Source: Cryptomeria japonica (taxonomy: Eukaryota; Streptophyta; Pinopsida; Cupressales; Cupressaceae). Taken from it: a DNA stretch of 64,000 bases. Every line of letters starts with the position of its first letter. Position 1 is the first letter of the stretch. The DNA is taken from contig NC_081405.1 of NCBI RefSeq assembly GCF_030272615.1, positions 608,706,677 to 608,770,676 of the forward strand. Reading direction: 5' to 3'. A model generated the notes under the pieces. It was not told the origin of the DNA, did no database searches, and saw nothing but the letters and a program-made list of their open reading frames with translations. Shown in pieces: positions 1 through 10,090 of this stretch. Position numbers and translations under genes: made by a program.

Positions 1-555
1 TTATTTTACAAAACTCGATTTGTGAAGTGGTTATCATCAGATTAGGATTGTAGAAAATGACGTTTGGAAAAATACATTTAAGACTAAGCAAGGACTATAC
101 GAATGGTTGGTAATGCCTTTTGGGCTCTGCAATGCACCAACCACTTTCATGCATGTATTGAATGATGTATTTCGTCATTTCATTGACAAATTTATAATAG
201 TCTACCTAGATGATATCCTTGTATTCATTAAGTCTTGGGATGATTATGTAAGTCATGTAAATAAAGTTTTTGATGTTTTGAGAAAAGAAAAAATCTATGT
301 ACTTAGATGTCAAAATGCGAGTTTGCAAAGACATCTCTAGTGTACTTAGGCTATGTCATAGTAAATGGTCAATTGAAAGTCGACCCTATGAAGGTTGAGG
401 TAATTGTAAAATGGCCTAAGCCAAGTAGAGTAAATGAAGTCAGAAGTTTATTAGGTGTTGTTCAGTACTGGAGAAAGTTCATTTATAAATTCTCCTATAT
501 ATCATTATTGTTGCATGCATTGACAAGTACAAAGACAACTTTCCAGTGGGGAGGA
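1..555 (+). pseudogene. Ty3/gypsy reverse transcriptase, 5' part of element G1
   Basis: The translation shows the RT palm of a plant Ty3/gypsy polyprotein: a WLVMPFGLCNAP block, then the catalytic YLDDIL at about 200-220, then the LGYVI and KVEVIVKWPKP blocks that lead toward RNase H. The frame is broken near 300-315 (one frame ends at 340, the next starts at 307) and there is a stop in the first 60 bases. The start of the gene lies outside the window. The coding sequence stops at 555, where the LTR of element G2 begins, and resumes in frame at 6102-6107. It would have been part of the reverse transcriptase that copies the element RNA to cDNA. It is clearly inactive. Confidence 0.93.
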
Positions 556-1069
556 TGATCAGAAACAAATTTAAAATATCAAAAAATATTTTCATATTTT
601 TTCTAGTTTTTTCTAGATGTTAGTAATTGGTTTTTTTGAAGGCATTCAGGGCATTTTCAGCCCTTGAAACTTTGGTCGGTCCTTGAAAATATTGTCATAG
701 GAAAGGTTTGTTAGGACTTCACCTTCAACTCTTAAAGACATTTCCAAAAAGTTAAACGGCTCGCAATTTTGAGTCCTGAGTAGAAAGTTAGGTCTAGTCA
801 AAGTTACAATAAAATTTGATATAGTTTTTTTGAAAATTTCGTAGTTTTAGATTTTGTTATGTAATAAATAAATATGACTGTTGAGTTTCAATTCTCAAGG
901 GGTTTTGGTGACCCTTAGAATCTCATGAAGTTTTATATGTTGGATTTTGGAATTGAATGGATTACTTTTTGGCTTGCTTCAATTATGTGTTTACTTGTTT
1001 GTGTAAGCAAATCCACAATACCATAGATTCTCACCTAGGTGTTGTCATCTGAATGCATAATTCTGATTA
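556..1069 (+). repeat. 5' LTR of G2
   Basis: This 514-bp repeat matches 5607-6101 over nearly its full length. Shared blocks include the segment around GGCATTTTCAGCCC, the block GTCCTGAGTAGAAAGTTAGG, and GTGTAAGCAAATCCAC. It begins TG. The last base pair reads TA where the 3' copy keeps the normal CA. The two copies differ by scattered substitutions and small indels, so the insertion is not recent. Confidence 0.92.
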
Positions 1070-1070
1070 G

Positions 1071-1082
1071 TGGTATCAGAGC
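1071..1082 (+). other. Primer-binding site of G2 (tRNA-iMet type)
   Basis: The sequence TGGTATCAGAGC lies one base after the 5' LTR. It is the standard complement of the 3' end of plant initiator tRNA-Met used by many plant LTR retrotransposons to prime minus-strand synthesis. Confidence 0.9.
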
Positions 1083-1189
1083 AAGTGTAGTCTTGTATGT
1101 CATATCAAACGTGATCAACATATCAAATATTGGGGTTGGAAACAAGAAATCCTTCATACTACCTTCCTTTGAGACGCACATGATCACAG

Positions 1190-2100
1190 ATGGCTAAGTT
1201 GCAGACCGACAATGATAGTAAAGCGTTGGTTGTAGATGCATTAAAAAAAGAGCATGAAGAAATGATGGAGCAGTTCAAGAAAATGCTAGAAAGTCATGGG
1301 TCATAAGAAAACCCACCATTCAAGGTGCAAGTGAATTTTGATATACCCACATTTCAAGGAAAGATTGATGCGGATGTTGTTGATGATTGGGTTTCAAAAT
1401 TGGAAAGGTATTTCTCTTTCAACTAGTTCCCAAATGAAGAGAAAATAACTTTCACTCTTCTCAAAGCTGAAAATCATTTGAAAGATTCGTGGGAAGCAAA
1501 GTTAGCATCCAAGGCGAAAGAAAATAGCAGTATTTTTATTTTTACCTAAAACCCACATGGGGAGAATTCATGGAGCGTGTAAAGGAAGAATATTTTCCTA
1601 TAGATACATATCAACATAAATATATGTAGTGGCGATTGATTCGACATAAAATGACCAAACTATTTAGGAATATACTAATATGTTTCATGCTTTAGCATCA
1701 AAGCTTGGCATCAAAGATTGTGAGAAGCACCGAGTTCTGAAATATCAAAGTGGGCTTCATAGGTATATCCAAACTGAAATGGAATTCTTGAACATAGGGA
1801 CTTTACCTAGTGCATATAAATTTGCTACAAAAATTGAGGGGAAATTCAAACAAAAAGGAAGGAGGGATAGCTTCATAAACAACAAATGGAAGGGTGAAGG
1901 TGGCAAAACTGCATGGAAACAAACCTCTAAGGAATCCTGTCCCAATTCACCACCAAAAAAGGCATGGGGTATGAAGAAGGCACAAAATAATGGTATGTGG
2001 TGTGAATTCCAGAAAAGTCCTTCTCATAACACAAAAGATTGTAGAACCATAAAAAGTTAATGATGGAGACGCATGAGGACAAGGAAGAACCTAAGGTGGC
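1190..2100 (+). pseudogene. gag of G2
   Basis: From the ATG at 1190 the frame gives a Lys/Glu-rich start, then blocks typical of plant gypsy Gag (FDIPTFQGK, DDWVSKLERYF, EEKITFTLLKAE). Stops fall near 1302 and 1423, and the frame shifts around 1530-1680. The open segment 1680-2060 carries the C-terminal half with a nucleocapsid-like knuckle, CEFQKSPSHNTKDC, at about 2008-2050. Gag would package the element RNA in cytoplasmic particles. It is broken in several places. Confidence 0.8.
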
Positions 2101-2215
2101 AGAATCTTGAACAGAAGAAAGTCATGAACAGGTCATTGAGGCTGGTCCATATGCAACAATAGCTACTACAAAGATATTGCCTTGGGAGGATGAAGAAATA
2201 TTGTCCCACTCATAG

Positions 2216-2737
2216 ATGTGGGTCAGAGGAAAATCCCTGCACTTTATTGCTGATAGTGGAAGTCAAAAGAACCTAATATCAGTGAAGACTATGAAGAGAT
2301 TGAATCTGAAAACATTAGAACACATGCAACCCTATTCAATGGGATGGGTAAGTCAAGGGAGAGATATTCAAGTGCACCAGTGGTGTCGCCTATCATACTC
2401 TATAAAGCCTTTCAAAGATGAGGTAATCTATGATGTATCTCCTCTATATGTTTGTGATGTTCTGCTAAGACAGCCATATATGTACCAGCACCATGGTGTT
2501 TATGAGTCTAGACCTTGCAGTGTGACAATTAGATTAGGTGAGCAGAAATACCGAATACCAAAGGTAAGCCTTGCATACTCTACATCTTTGATTAGTGCTA
2601 AGAAATGTAGGAGGTTGGTTGCTAGAATGGGAACATTCATATTATTGATGATGAAGAAAAAAGGAAATCAATATATAATTCCCCTGCCATCACAAACACT
2701 ACAACACTACAAAAAATATCAATGGATAAGATTTTGA
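2216..2737 (+). pseudogene. Aspartic protease region of G2
   Basis: An open frame of 173 codons has FIADSGSQKN near its start (residues about 11-20). DSG is a normal variant of the retroviral-type aspartic protease motif D-T/S-G. Family members use it to cut the Gag-Pol polyprotein. The segment follows gag and precedes RT, as expected for Ty3/gypsy. It is separated from gag by stops and from RT by a frameshift near 2720. Confidence 0.8.
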
Positions 2738-4085
2738 TAAAATATGAGAATCTATCTAAGTTACCAATCTTGGTACCTTCACACTGCCAAGTGAGACACA
2801 CTATTGATTTGATACTAGGAACTCCATTTCCTAATGAACCAGTCTACCATAGATCAGTATTAGAAAATAATGAAAATAAGAGGCAAATACAAGAATTGAT
2901 TGAGAAGGGACATATTCCTCCAAGTGCATCACCCTATGGCAGTCTCATTATTCTGGCAAAGTAAAAGGATGGAACTTGGAGACTTTGTATTGACTATAGG
3001 GCCATGAACAATATTTTAGTCAAAAATAGGTATCCACTTCCCCAGATAGATGACCTTTTGGACTAGCTTAGAGGGGCTTGATTCTTCACAAAACTTGATT
3101 TGAAATCAGGATACCATCAAGTACCAATTGACTCAGCTGATGTATGGATGACAACTTTCAAATCTAAAGAGGGATTGTTTCAATGGCTAGTGATGCCTTT
3201 TGGTCTAACAAATGCCCCAATGACATTCATTACAATGATGAATGATGTACTCAGATCGTTCACTGATTCCTTTGTGGTGGTATATCTAGATGACATACTC
3301 ATCTTTAGAAAAACTTGGGAGGAACATTTGCAACATTTTGAAAAAATTCTCTCAACTTTACAAGATCATGGGCTTTATGCAAACAAAGAAAAGTGCTCCT
3401 TTGGTATATAGAGTATTAGATACTTAGGGTATGTTATTGATAGTGTGGGTGCCCATGTTGATCTTGAGAAGATACAGGTGATTAAGGATTGGCCATCTCC
3501 TAGAAATCTCATAGAGTTACAAAGTTTCCTCAGGTTGCCAAACTTTTATCGCAGATTTGTGTTGGGGTTTTCCCATTTGTCTTGGCCTTTAAATCAGTCA
3601 TTACGTGGGGGGGGCGAATACAAGAAAAGTTCAAATGGATAGGTGCTCAACAAGAAGCATTCGAGGAGTTAAAATGAAGGTTATGTTTTGCACAAGTTTT
3701 ATCTCTTTTTGACCTACAACAGTCATTTGAAATAAAAACTAATGCATTAGAATATGTCGTAGGAGAAATCCTCATGCAACATGGTCACCCAATTGCATAT
3801 CATAGTGAGACTTTTTTTGATACAGTGCGCTGGTATGCCACTTACAACAAGGAACTCTATGCTATCATTCAAGCTTGTAAGTAGTGGAAATATTATATTT
3901 TGGGTAAGGAGATTATCATCCACAAAGACCACAAACGTCTTTAATTCTTGCAAACACAAGGGAAGTTGCAAAATGATTGACATCAACAATGGTTAGCCTA
4001 TCTTCAACAATTTGATCTCAATATTTTCCACAAGAAGGGAAGCAATATCAAAGTAGTAGACAATTTGAGCAGGCCTCTGATTGCA
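2722..4085 (+). pseudogene. Reverse transcriptase and RNase H of G2
   Basis: RT motifs appear in order: an N-terminal block ending SPYGSLIILAK, then [33 protein letters not shown], and the catalytic YLDDIL at about 3283-3300. An LGYVID block and thumb follow. RNase H follows from about 3640 (AFEELK, PIAYHSETF, YNKELYAI, and a VVDNLSRP end near 4080). Stops occur at about 2962, 3064, 3079 and 3409, and a run of G near 3607-3614 coincides with a frame change. The copy cannot produce an active enzyme. Confidence 0.92.
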
Positions 4086-4199
4086 ACTATAAGTATGGTA
4101 TTAGACTCATGTGGTCATCAAACTGAAGCCTGGGCTCGCTTGTATGAGAATTATGTTGAGTTTGCAGATGTTTATAATCAATTGGTGAAGGGAAATCAA

Positions 4200-5560
4200 G
4201 TGAATGACTTCCATTTGTAGGATGAAATGATTTTTCACCTTGGTCAAATCTATGTGCCCAATGTAGAATGCAAAAAGCTGATATGGGAAGCTCACTATAG
4301 TAAGGTTGTCGGTCATTTTGGCATAGGTAAGACTACTGCTATACTGCAGAGTATTTTTATTGGCCAAAGTTGAGAAATGATGTCATTTTATATATTCAAG
4401 CTTGTACTACATGTGCTATTGCTAATCCTTCCAATCGTAAACTTAGACTATATTTGCCACTTTTTGTTCCTAAAAATCCTTGGCATTTAGTTTCTATGGA
4501 CTTTATGTCTAGTCTTCCTGCCACCAAAAGAGGCCATGATTGTGTTTATGTTGTGGTAGATAGGTTCTAAAATATGGTAGTAATAGTGGCTTGTAAAAAG
4601 ACAATTTCTATAGAGCACACTGCAAATATTTTCTTTGAACACATTTGGGTTCATTTTGGTCTGTCGAATACCATTATTTTAGATAGGGACAACAGGTTTC
4701 TTAGTAAGTTATGGTCTACATTATGGGAGAAAATGGACACAAAATTAAAAAATTCTACTGCTTTCCATCCTCAAACATATGGCCAAACAGAGGTAGTGAA
4801 TTAGATGATCATTCACATCCAACACATGTATCACTCAAAAAATCCCCGTACATGGGATGAAATTCTTCCATATGTTCAACATAGCTACCACAGGGCAATT
4901 CATAGTTCGAATGGTCATAACCCATTTGACATTTGTCTTGGTTATCAACCACTTGCACCCATGGATGTTGCCATACCACTTATTCAACCTGATCTAGTTT
5001 CACATGTTGGTAAGGAGGAAGATAAGGTAGCACAGTTCATTGATAGAATTCATCATCTGCAACAACAAGTTCATGAAATCTTTGAGTATACCAATAAGAA
5101 ATATAAGGAGAGACATGATGAGCATTGTACTCCTCATAATTTTAAGTCAGGGAGAAGGTGTGGTTGCATATCCAGAAGTAACAATTGTAGGGTGCCAAAA
5201 GGAAGCTTCATCCTCTGTGTTATGGTCCATAAACAATCATCAAGCAAGTTGGCGATAATTATTTTGAGCTCAATTTAACCCCCTTTTCGGGTCTTCATCC
5301 AGTCTTCAATGTGGAACTCTTGAAGCCATAATTTCCCCCAATATTAGATGTTGCAGATGTCACAAAAACAATTTCCACTATAGAATTGAATCCAGATGCA
5401 ACTTCTCCATTCCAATGTTATTAGATTATGGACACCATGGTAAAAACACTCAAACAACAACAGATCTATCTGTACAAAGTGGCTCGAGTAGGGCAGATTA
5501 GTCAACAAGGAGAGCGGTTTACCTGGGAGCAGCTTTAGCTTCATTTTCCTCAATTAATCT
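4200..5560 (+). pseudogene. Integrase and chromodomain-like tail of G2
   Basis: A zinc-binding N-terminus (VGHFG, then CTTCAI) is followed by the catalytic core. The first Asp is in MDFM (about 4498), the second in ILDRDNRF (about 4680), and the Glu in GQTEVVN near 4790. A downstream frame resembles the GDxVWLH and YGPFTIIKQVGDN blocks typical of plant gypsy integrase tails and runs to about 5560. Stops at about 4568 and 4802 and frameshifts after 5150 disable it. Integrase joins the cDNA to host DNA. Confidence 0.9.
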
Positions 5561-5606
5561 AGAGTATTGATGCAATGGGGCCCATTTATTTTCAAACAGG
5601 AAGTAA

Positions 5607-6101
5607 TGATTTGACAAAAATTTCATAAATTTTCTAGTTTTTTCTACATGTTAGTAATTGGGTTTTTTGAAGGCGTTCGGGGCATTTTCAGCCCATGAAA
5701 CTCTGGTCGGTCCTTTAGAACATTTCCATAGGTAAGTTATTCTAGGAATTCACCTACAACTCTTGGAGACCCTTCCAACGAGTTAAACGACTCACAATTT
5801 CGAGTCCTGAGTAGAAAGTTAGGTCTAGTCAAAGTTAGGATAAAATTTGATATAGTTTTTTTGAAAATTTTGTAGTTTTGGATTTTATTATGTAATAAAT
5901 AAATATGACTATTAAGTTTCGAGTCTCAAGGGGTTTTGGTGACCCTTGGAATCTCATGAACTATTGTATGTTGGATTTTCAAATTAAATGGATTACTTTT
6001 AGGCTTGCTTCAATTCTGTGTTTATGTTGTTTGTGTAAGCAAATCCACGATACCGTAGGTTCTCACTCAGGTGTTGTCATCTGAATCCATAATTCAGATC
6101 A
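5607..6101 (+). repeat. 3' LTR of G2
   Basis: This 495-bp copy of the 556-1069 repeat begins TGATTTGACA and ends GATCA. The upstream purine tract is weak (ACAGGAAGTAA), so the polypurine tract is decayed or atypical. Confidence 0.92.
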
Positions 6102-6545
6102 AAGGACCTCAGCAAAAGGCTTTCAACACTTTGAAGGAGAAGTTGAGCACTGCACCTATTTTGACCTTGCCAAATCTACAGAAACCATTCAAGATTGAAA
6201 CCAAAGCAAGTGTGTTTGCCATGGGAGCAATTCTAATGTAAGGAGGTAAGCCCGATATGTTATCACTCTGAAACTTTCACATCTACCATGAGTAACTATC
6301 CTACTTGTGATAAGGAACTCTATGCACTAGTTCAGAGTTTTAAAAAATGGAAGCACTATCTAATGGGCAAAGAAACAATCATCAACACTGATCACCAACC
6401 ACTACAATATCTGCATTCATAATCAAAATTGCAGCAAAGTAGGGACTTTAGGTGGATGGGATTCTTCAACAATTTCACTTAGTAATTAATTACAAGAAGG
6501 GTGTCCATAATAAGGTAGCAGATATGCTTTCCAGGCCTCCTATCA
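6102..6545 (+). pseudogene. RNase H domain of G1 (resumes after G2)
   Basis: The frame continues directly from the RT of G1 at 555. Blocks are QQKAFNTLKEKLS, a PFKIETKAS segment, SNYPTCDKELYALV, and TDHQPLQYL. A stop follows the ILM block near 6239, with further stops near 6420 and 6480. It ends with KVADMLSRPP at about 6515-6540. These blocks define the RNase H domain that follows RT in Ty3/gypsy. It is inactive. Confidence 0.88.
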
Positions 6546-6610
6546 TGACTAATTTGGTTATCCTTCAAGGGAGTTCCATGGTTCACAAAATTTTCTAGGG
6601 GCAATATGCC

Positions 6611-7600
6611 ATGGATGAAAACTTTAAGGATATCTTTAAAGCTCTAATTGCAGGAAAACAAGTAGAAGAAAAGAACTACTATGTGAAAGATAAACTATTG
6701 TATCATTTCGGAAAGTTATGTATTCCTAAAGGTGAACAAGCACAATTAGTTAGAGAAGCTCACACATCATTAATTTCTAAACACTTTGTCGTTACCAAGA
6801 CAATGACTCGGCTGCAAAAATATTGTTATTGGCCTCACATGCAAGAAATTGTAACTAAATATATCAAAGGATGTATAATGTGTGCAACCAATAAACACAG
6901 TAATAGGAAGTTGGGGTTGTACACACCTCTTCCTGTTCCATCTTGATCTTGGGAAATGGTTTCGATGGATCTTGTTGGAGGACTTCCCATATCTAAAAAG
7001 GGACATGACTATCCATTTATAGTAGTTGACAGATTCAACAAAATGTGTGTTCTAATACATTGTAAGAAACAAATCACAGCTGAACTAACAACTCATTTGT
7101 GCTTCCAATATGTTTTGGTCCATTTCGAGCTCCCTGCTTCCATTGTATCAGATCGAGATTCTCGATTCCTAGGAGAATTTTGGTCTGCATTATGGGATCT
7201 CATGGACACAAAGCTACAGAAAAGTACAACTTTCCATCCTTAGACCGATGGACAAACAGAAGTTATAAATAGAATAGTTGTACACTTTCTTCAAGGCTAT
7301 TGCAATAAACATCCCAAGCTATGGGATGAAAGTTTACACTATGTGCAACATGCCTACAACCATGCAATACATTCTTCTACAAAAAGGTCTCCATTCGAGA
7401 CATATTTTGGATATCTACCACGAACTTTGATGGACTTTGCCTTTGGAAAAGATGATGTTGAAGACAAGCGTCATGATGGAGAGAAGCCTTTGAAGTTCAT
7501 TCAAAAAGTTCAAGCTATTCATCAAGTAGTGGAAGCTTAGTTGGAGAAGAGCCCAGCCAAATACAAGGCTCAACATGACAAGCACAACATAGATGATCAT
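6611..7600 (+). pseudogene. Integrase of G1
   Basis: The zinc-binding N-terminus is well preserved (EAHTSLISKH, then YWPHM, then CIMC). All three catalytic acidic residues can be read: Asp in VSMDLVGG (about 6965), Asp in VSDRDSRF (about 7150), and Glu in GQTEVIN (about 7260). The domain is broken only by stop codons at about 6944, 7241 and 7538. Homologous blocks in G2 (HPRTWDE-like and SPFExxxGY) confirm the family. It is less decayed than the RT of G1. Confidence 0.92.
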
Positions 7601-8035
7601 TTTTCAGATTGGCAACCGTGTTTGGTTATATATCAGCAAGGAAATAATGCAAGGTGAAGGTAAAAAGCTTAAGCATATCAAATATGGTCTCTTTGAGATC
7701 TTGGAAAAGATTAGTACCAATGCTTTTCATCTGAATCTTCCTTCATATAAGAAAATTTACTAAGTTGTAAATGTAGAAAATCTAAAGTTGTACGAGCCTC
7801 CAATTATTCTGGATGAAGAGGTTGATGTTCAGGTCCTATCAGTTGATGACCTTTCATCTGGGTATATGTCAGAGTAGCCAAAGGATGTCATTCTTGACAG
7901 AAATGTCAGATCTTAAAAAATAGGTGTTATTTAGTACGTTAAAGTAGGACGTAAAGGGATGCATCCTGGAAAAGAACGCCATTGGAAGAGTGACGGAGTT
8001 GTATCCTCACTTACTTTTCGATTAATCAAGATTTT
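7600..8035 (+). pseudogene. C-terminal integrase tail / chromodomain-like region of G1
   Basis: The translation reads a KLKHIKYGLFEIL block, VVNVENLKLYEPP, then DVILDRNVRS and VGRKGMHPGKERHW. This order (linker, then a strand-rich module with a conserved aromatic near the end) resembles the chromodomain tail of plant chromoviruses, which directs integration to chromatin. Stops at about 7760, 7877 and 7915 break it. The element is then cut at 8043 by the LTR of the TR-GAG element and continues at 15952. Confidence 0.7.
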
Positions 8036-8043
8036 TTAGGTCT

Positions 8044-9336
8044 TGTAAAGCGGAAAAATCGAACCCTACTTGTTCTCCCCTCCCCAACTCCAAGGAGAGA
8101 GAAGGGAGAGTCACTAGGGTTGATGGTTTTCACTTAGGGGAGACTTTACATTCAAAAGAGGGGTTGAAACCCACAAGATCCAATCCCACGCAATGCAAGA
8201 TTGGATTCTAAATGAGTTTCAAGGGTTGTGACATCAAGGATACCCTCTTTTGTAAAGAATGTAGATAGAAAGATTGAACTAAGAATGCATGTAAAGTAGG
8301 AAAGATTCGCTTATAAACAGAGATAGGGATATGGGATGAAGCTGCGGACCTAGAATTAGCAGTAAAATGTCGAGACGGTGCTGTTCTGCAAATTTGAGTG
8401 AAAGTTGACGGGACGATGGTGCCCGGCGTGCACACGGCCTCCGAAAAATCTGCGAAATGAAGGGGGATCTGCTCGTCTCTGCACAAGGATTCCAGATCTT
8501 CAATTACAGCCACGTATCTGCAACCTACACATAGAAAAGAGAGGACGATTGGGGGGTTAGGGATGAGGGGTTCGCCTTTAGGTCAAACCCCGGTTTTGGA
8601 ATTAACCAAGAAATGAGAATGCTGTAAATGTAAATGTTTGTAATGTAAACAAGTACTGATACCTTGTTGTAAGAATGTTTGTATTCTTACATGCGAAGGT
8701 GTAATGTATGTAGTATGTAATGTGTTGTAAGTGATCTCCTCTTCAATGGTTGAATCCTTGTCTTGAATGCAACAGTTAGCCTTGAATGGAGACTTAGAAT
8801 ACTCAATTGCTTGAAGGAATGCTTGAATGCTTGAATGTTTGAATGTTTGAATATCGCTTCTGCCTTTTTTGCTCACATATATGTCCTCCTCCCTTTTTGA
8901 GAGAGGAAATTTAGTTTATATACTTGTCAATTAGGGTTGATAGACTAATTTTCCCGACCTTAGGCCGACCTAGGAAGATTATTTTCCTATTTGCAAACTT
9001 AAAGACCCAAAGGCCCATAAGAGACCGGGCCCAAAAAAGGGCCAGGGACCAGGGCGCTGGGCGCCATGGTCCTGGGGGACTAGGGCACTGGGCGCCATGG
9101 TCCTGCGGGACCAGGGCGCTAGGTGCCCTAGTCCTGAAGGACCAGGGCGCTGGGTGCCATGGTCCCACCTCCCGGGACAGCAGGGTGCAAGGAGGATCAG
9201 GCCAAGGTGCTGAGAAATGCAGTTTTTGATGTCATGAACAAGTTTCGGGGTCTCCATTCAGGTTCCGTGTTGCATCGCCATTGTGAAGACTCAAATGCAG
9301 TCAAAATTGCAAGTGTCGCAATTTTAGGATGCTACA
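8044..9336 (-). repeat. 3' LTR of TR-GAG element (1293 bp)
   Basis: It matches 14719-15951 almost throughout. Read on the minus strand it starts at 9336. It carries a 31-bp hairpin array (9045-9168), then a TATA box (TATATAAAC near 8932-8922), then an octanucleotide repeat (8821-8852) and a long R-U5 part. It has four 31-bp units where the other LTR has two, which explains most of the length difference. Confidence 0.92.
9045..9168. repeat. Four 31-bp GC-rich tandem units, each an imperfect hairpin
   Basis: The units are 9045-9075, 9076-9106, 9107-9137 and 9138-9168. In the first unit GGACCAGGGCGC and GCGCCATGGTCC pair with 11 of 12 bases around a 3-base loop. The array lies in U3, upstream of the TATA box on the minus strand. 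The other LTR has only two units (15722-15783). Function as a promoter element is an inference from position. Confidence 0.9.
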
Positions 9337-10090
9337 TTTAGCCCCCACTTTAGCGGGAGTATAAGCATACGCTCATACTTTCGGTAAAGTACAAGGAAAC
9401 AACATTGAAAGACTTTCACCACGTCAAGGAGGCAAGATACACCAAGCCCCCAGTGGACTAAGGATCTTACAAATTCGATTGACAAAGTAAAAGGGAAGAT
9501 CATGAGGGAGAACCATGACTATCAGTAGTAAGGTTCCCTCACTATGAGTCATGTAAGAAAGATATCAAAAATTTTCAAGGCAAAGCTAAATTTGTCAAGA
9601 AATTTTCAAGTATCTTGAAAAGATATGGATGGGATGTATTCCCCCCTACATTAAAGCGATCACACACGCCTCACCGGGGGTGATTGCTTTAAGGTAGTGA
9701 TACATATAAGAAATGAGAAGGGAAAGAAGCACATTATCACAAGGATTTAGTCCCCAAGTGTGAGATAAGCCCAAGGATAATAGACACAAAACACAAAGCA
9801 CAAGGTGACTTCGCTTTCCTCAGGGTCAGTATGCTGTATGATAATTCATGTATATCATATGTATGTATGCATAATTGTTCTTCATTCCCCAATCAAGGAA
9901 GGTCACCTAGAAGAAGGGAACACATGTGTCTTTTGAGTCAACATGAGAGAGACCAAAAGAGATCTCAGTGCTTTGCATCGTCCTCAAGTAGACAACACTA
10001 AGGACAACAAATAGAAGAATGAGAATAACACATAGAAGAAGTAACAAAAGAGATCAAGAGAGGAGGAGGGAATCTGCTATGCTAATGAAA
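9337..10090 (-). other. Non-coding 3' internal region of TR-GAG element
   Basis: No open frame of note lies between the end of the Gag/protease-like frame and the 3' LTR. It contains the purine-rich tract next to the LTR and a stem-loop at 9651-9692 (TTAAAGCGATCAC pairing with GTGATTGCTTTAA, one mismatch). In autonomous relatives this space would be filled or preceded by pol. Confidence 0.75.

Larger units (their letters stand above)
556..6101 (+). mobile_element. Decayed full-length Ty3/gypsy element G2, inserted in G1
   Basis: The element is bounded by two similar LTRs (556-1069 and 5607-6101) that begin TGAT and end GATTA or GATCA. Next to the 5' LTR is a tRNA-Met primer-binding site. Inside, in plus-strand order, are gag, a DSG protease, RT, RNase H, integrase and a chromodomain-like tail. 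The order RT before integrase is diagnostic of Ty3/gypsy. The flanks are GAGGA (551-555) and AAGGA (6102-6106), a 5-bp target duplication with one change. Every gene has stops or frameshifts, so the copy is dead. It interrupts G1 between RT and RNase H, hence it is younger than G1. Confidence 0.93.

Noticed and set aside
8911-9257. Pro/Arg/Gly-rich open frames on both strands over the LTR
   Set aside because: They come from the GC-rich 31-bp hairpin units, not from coding sequence.
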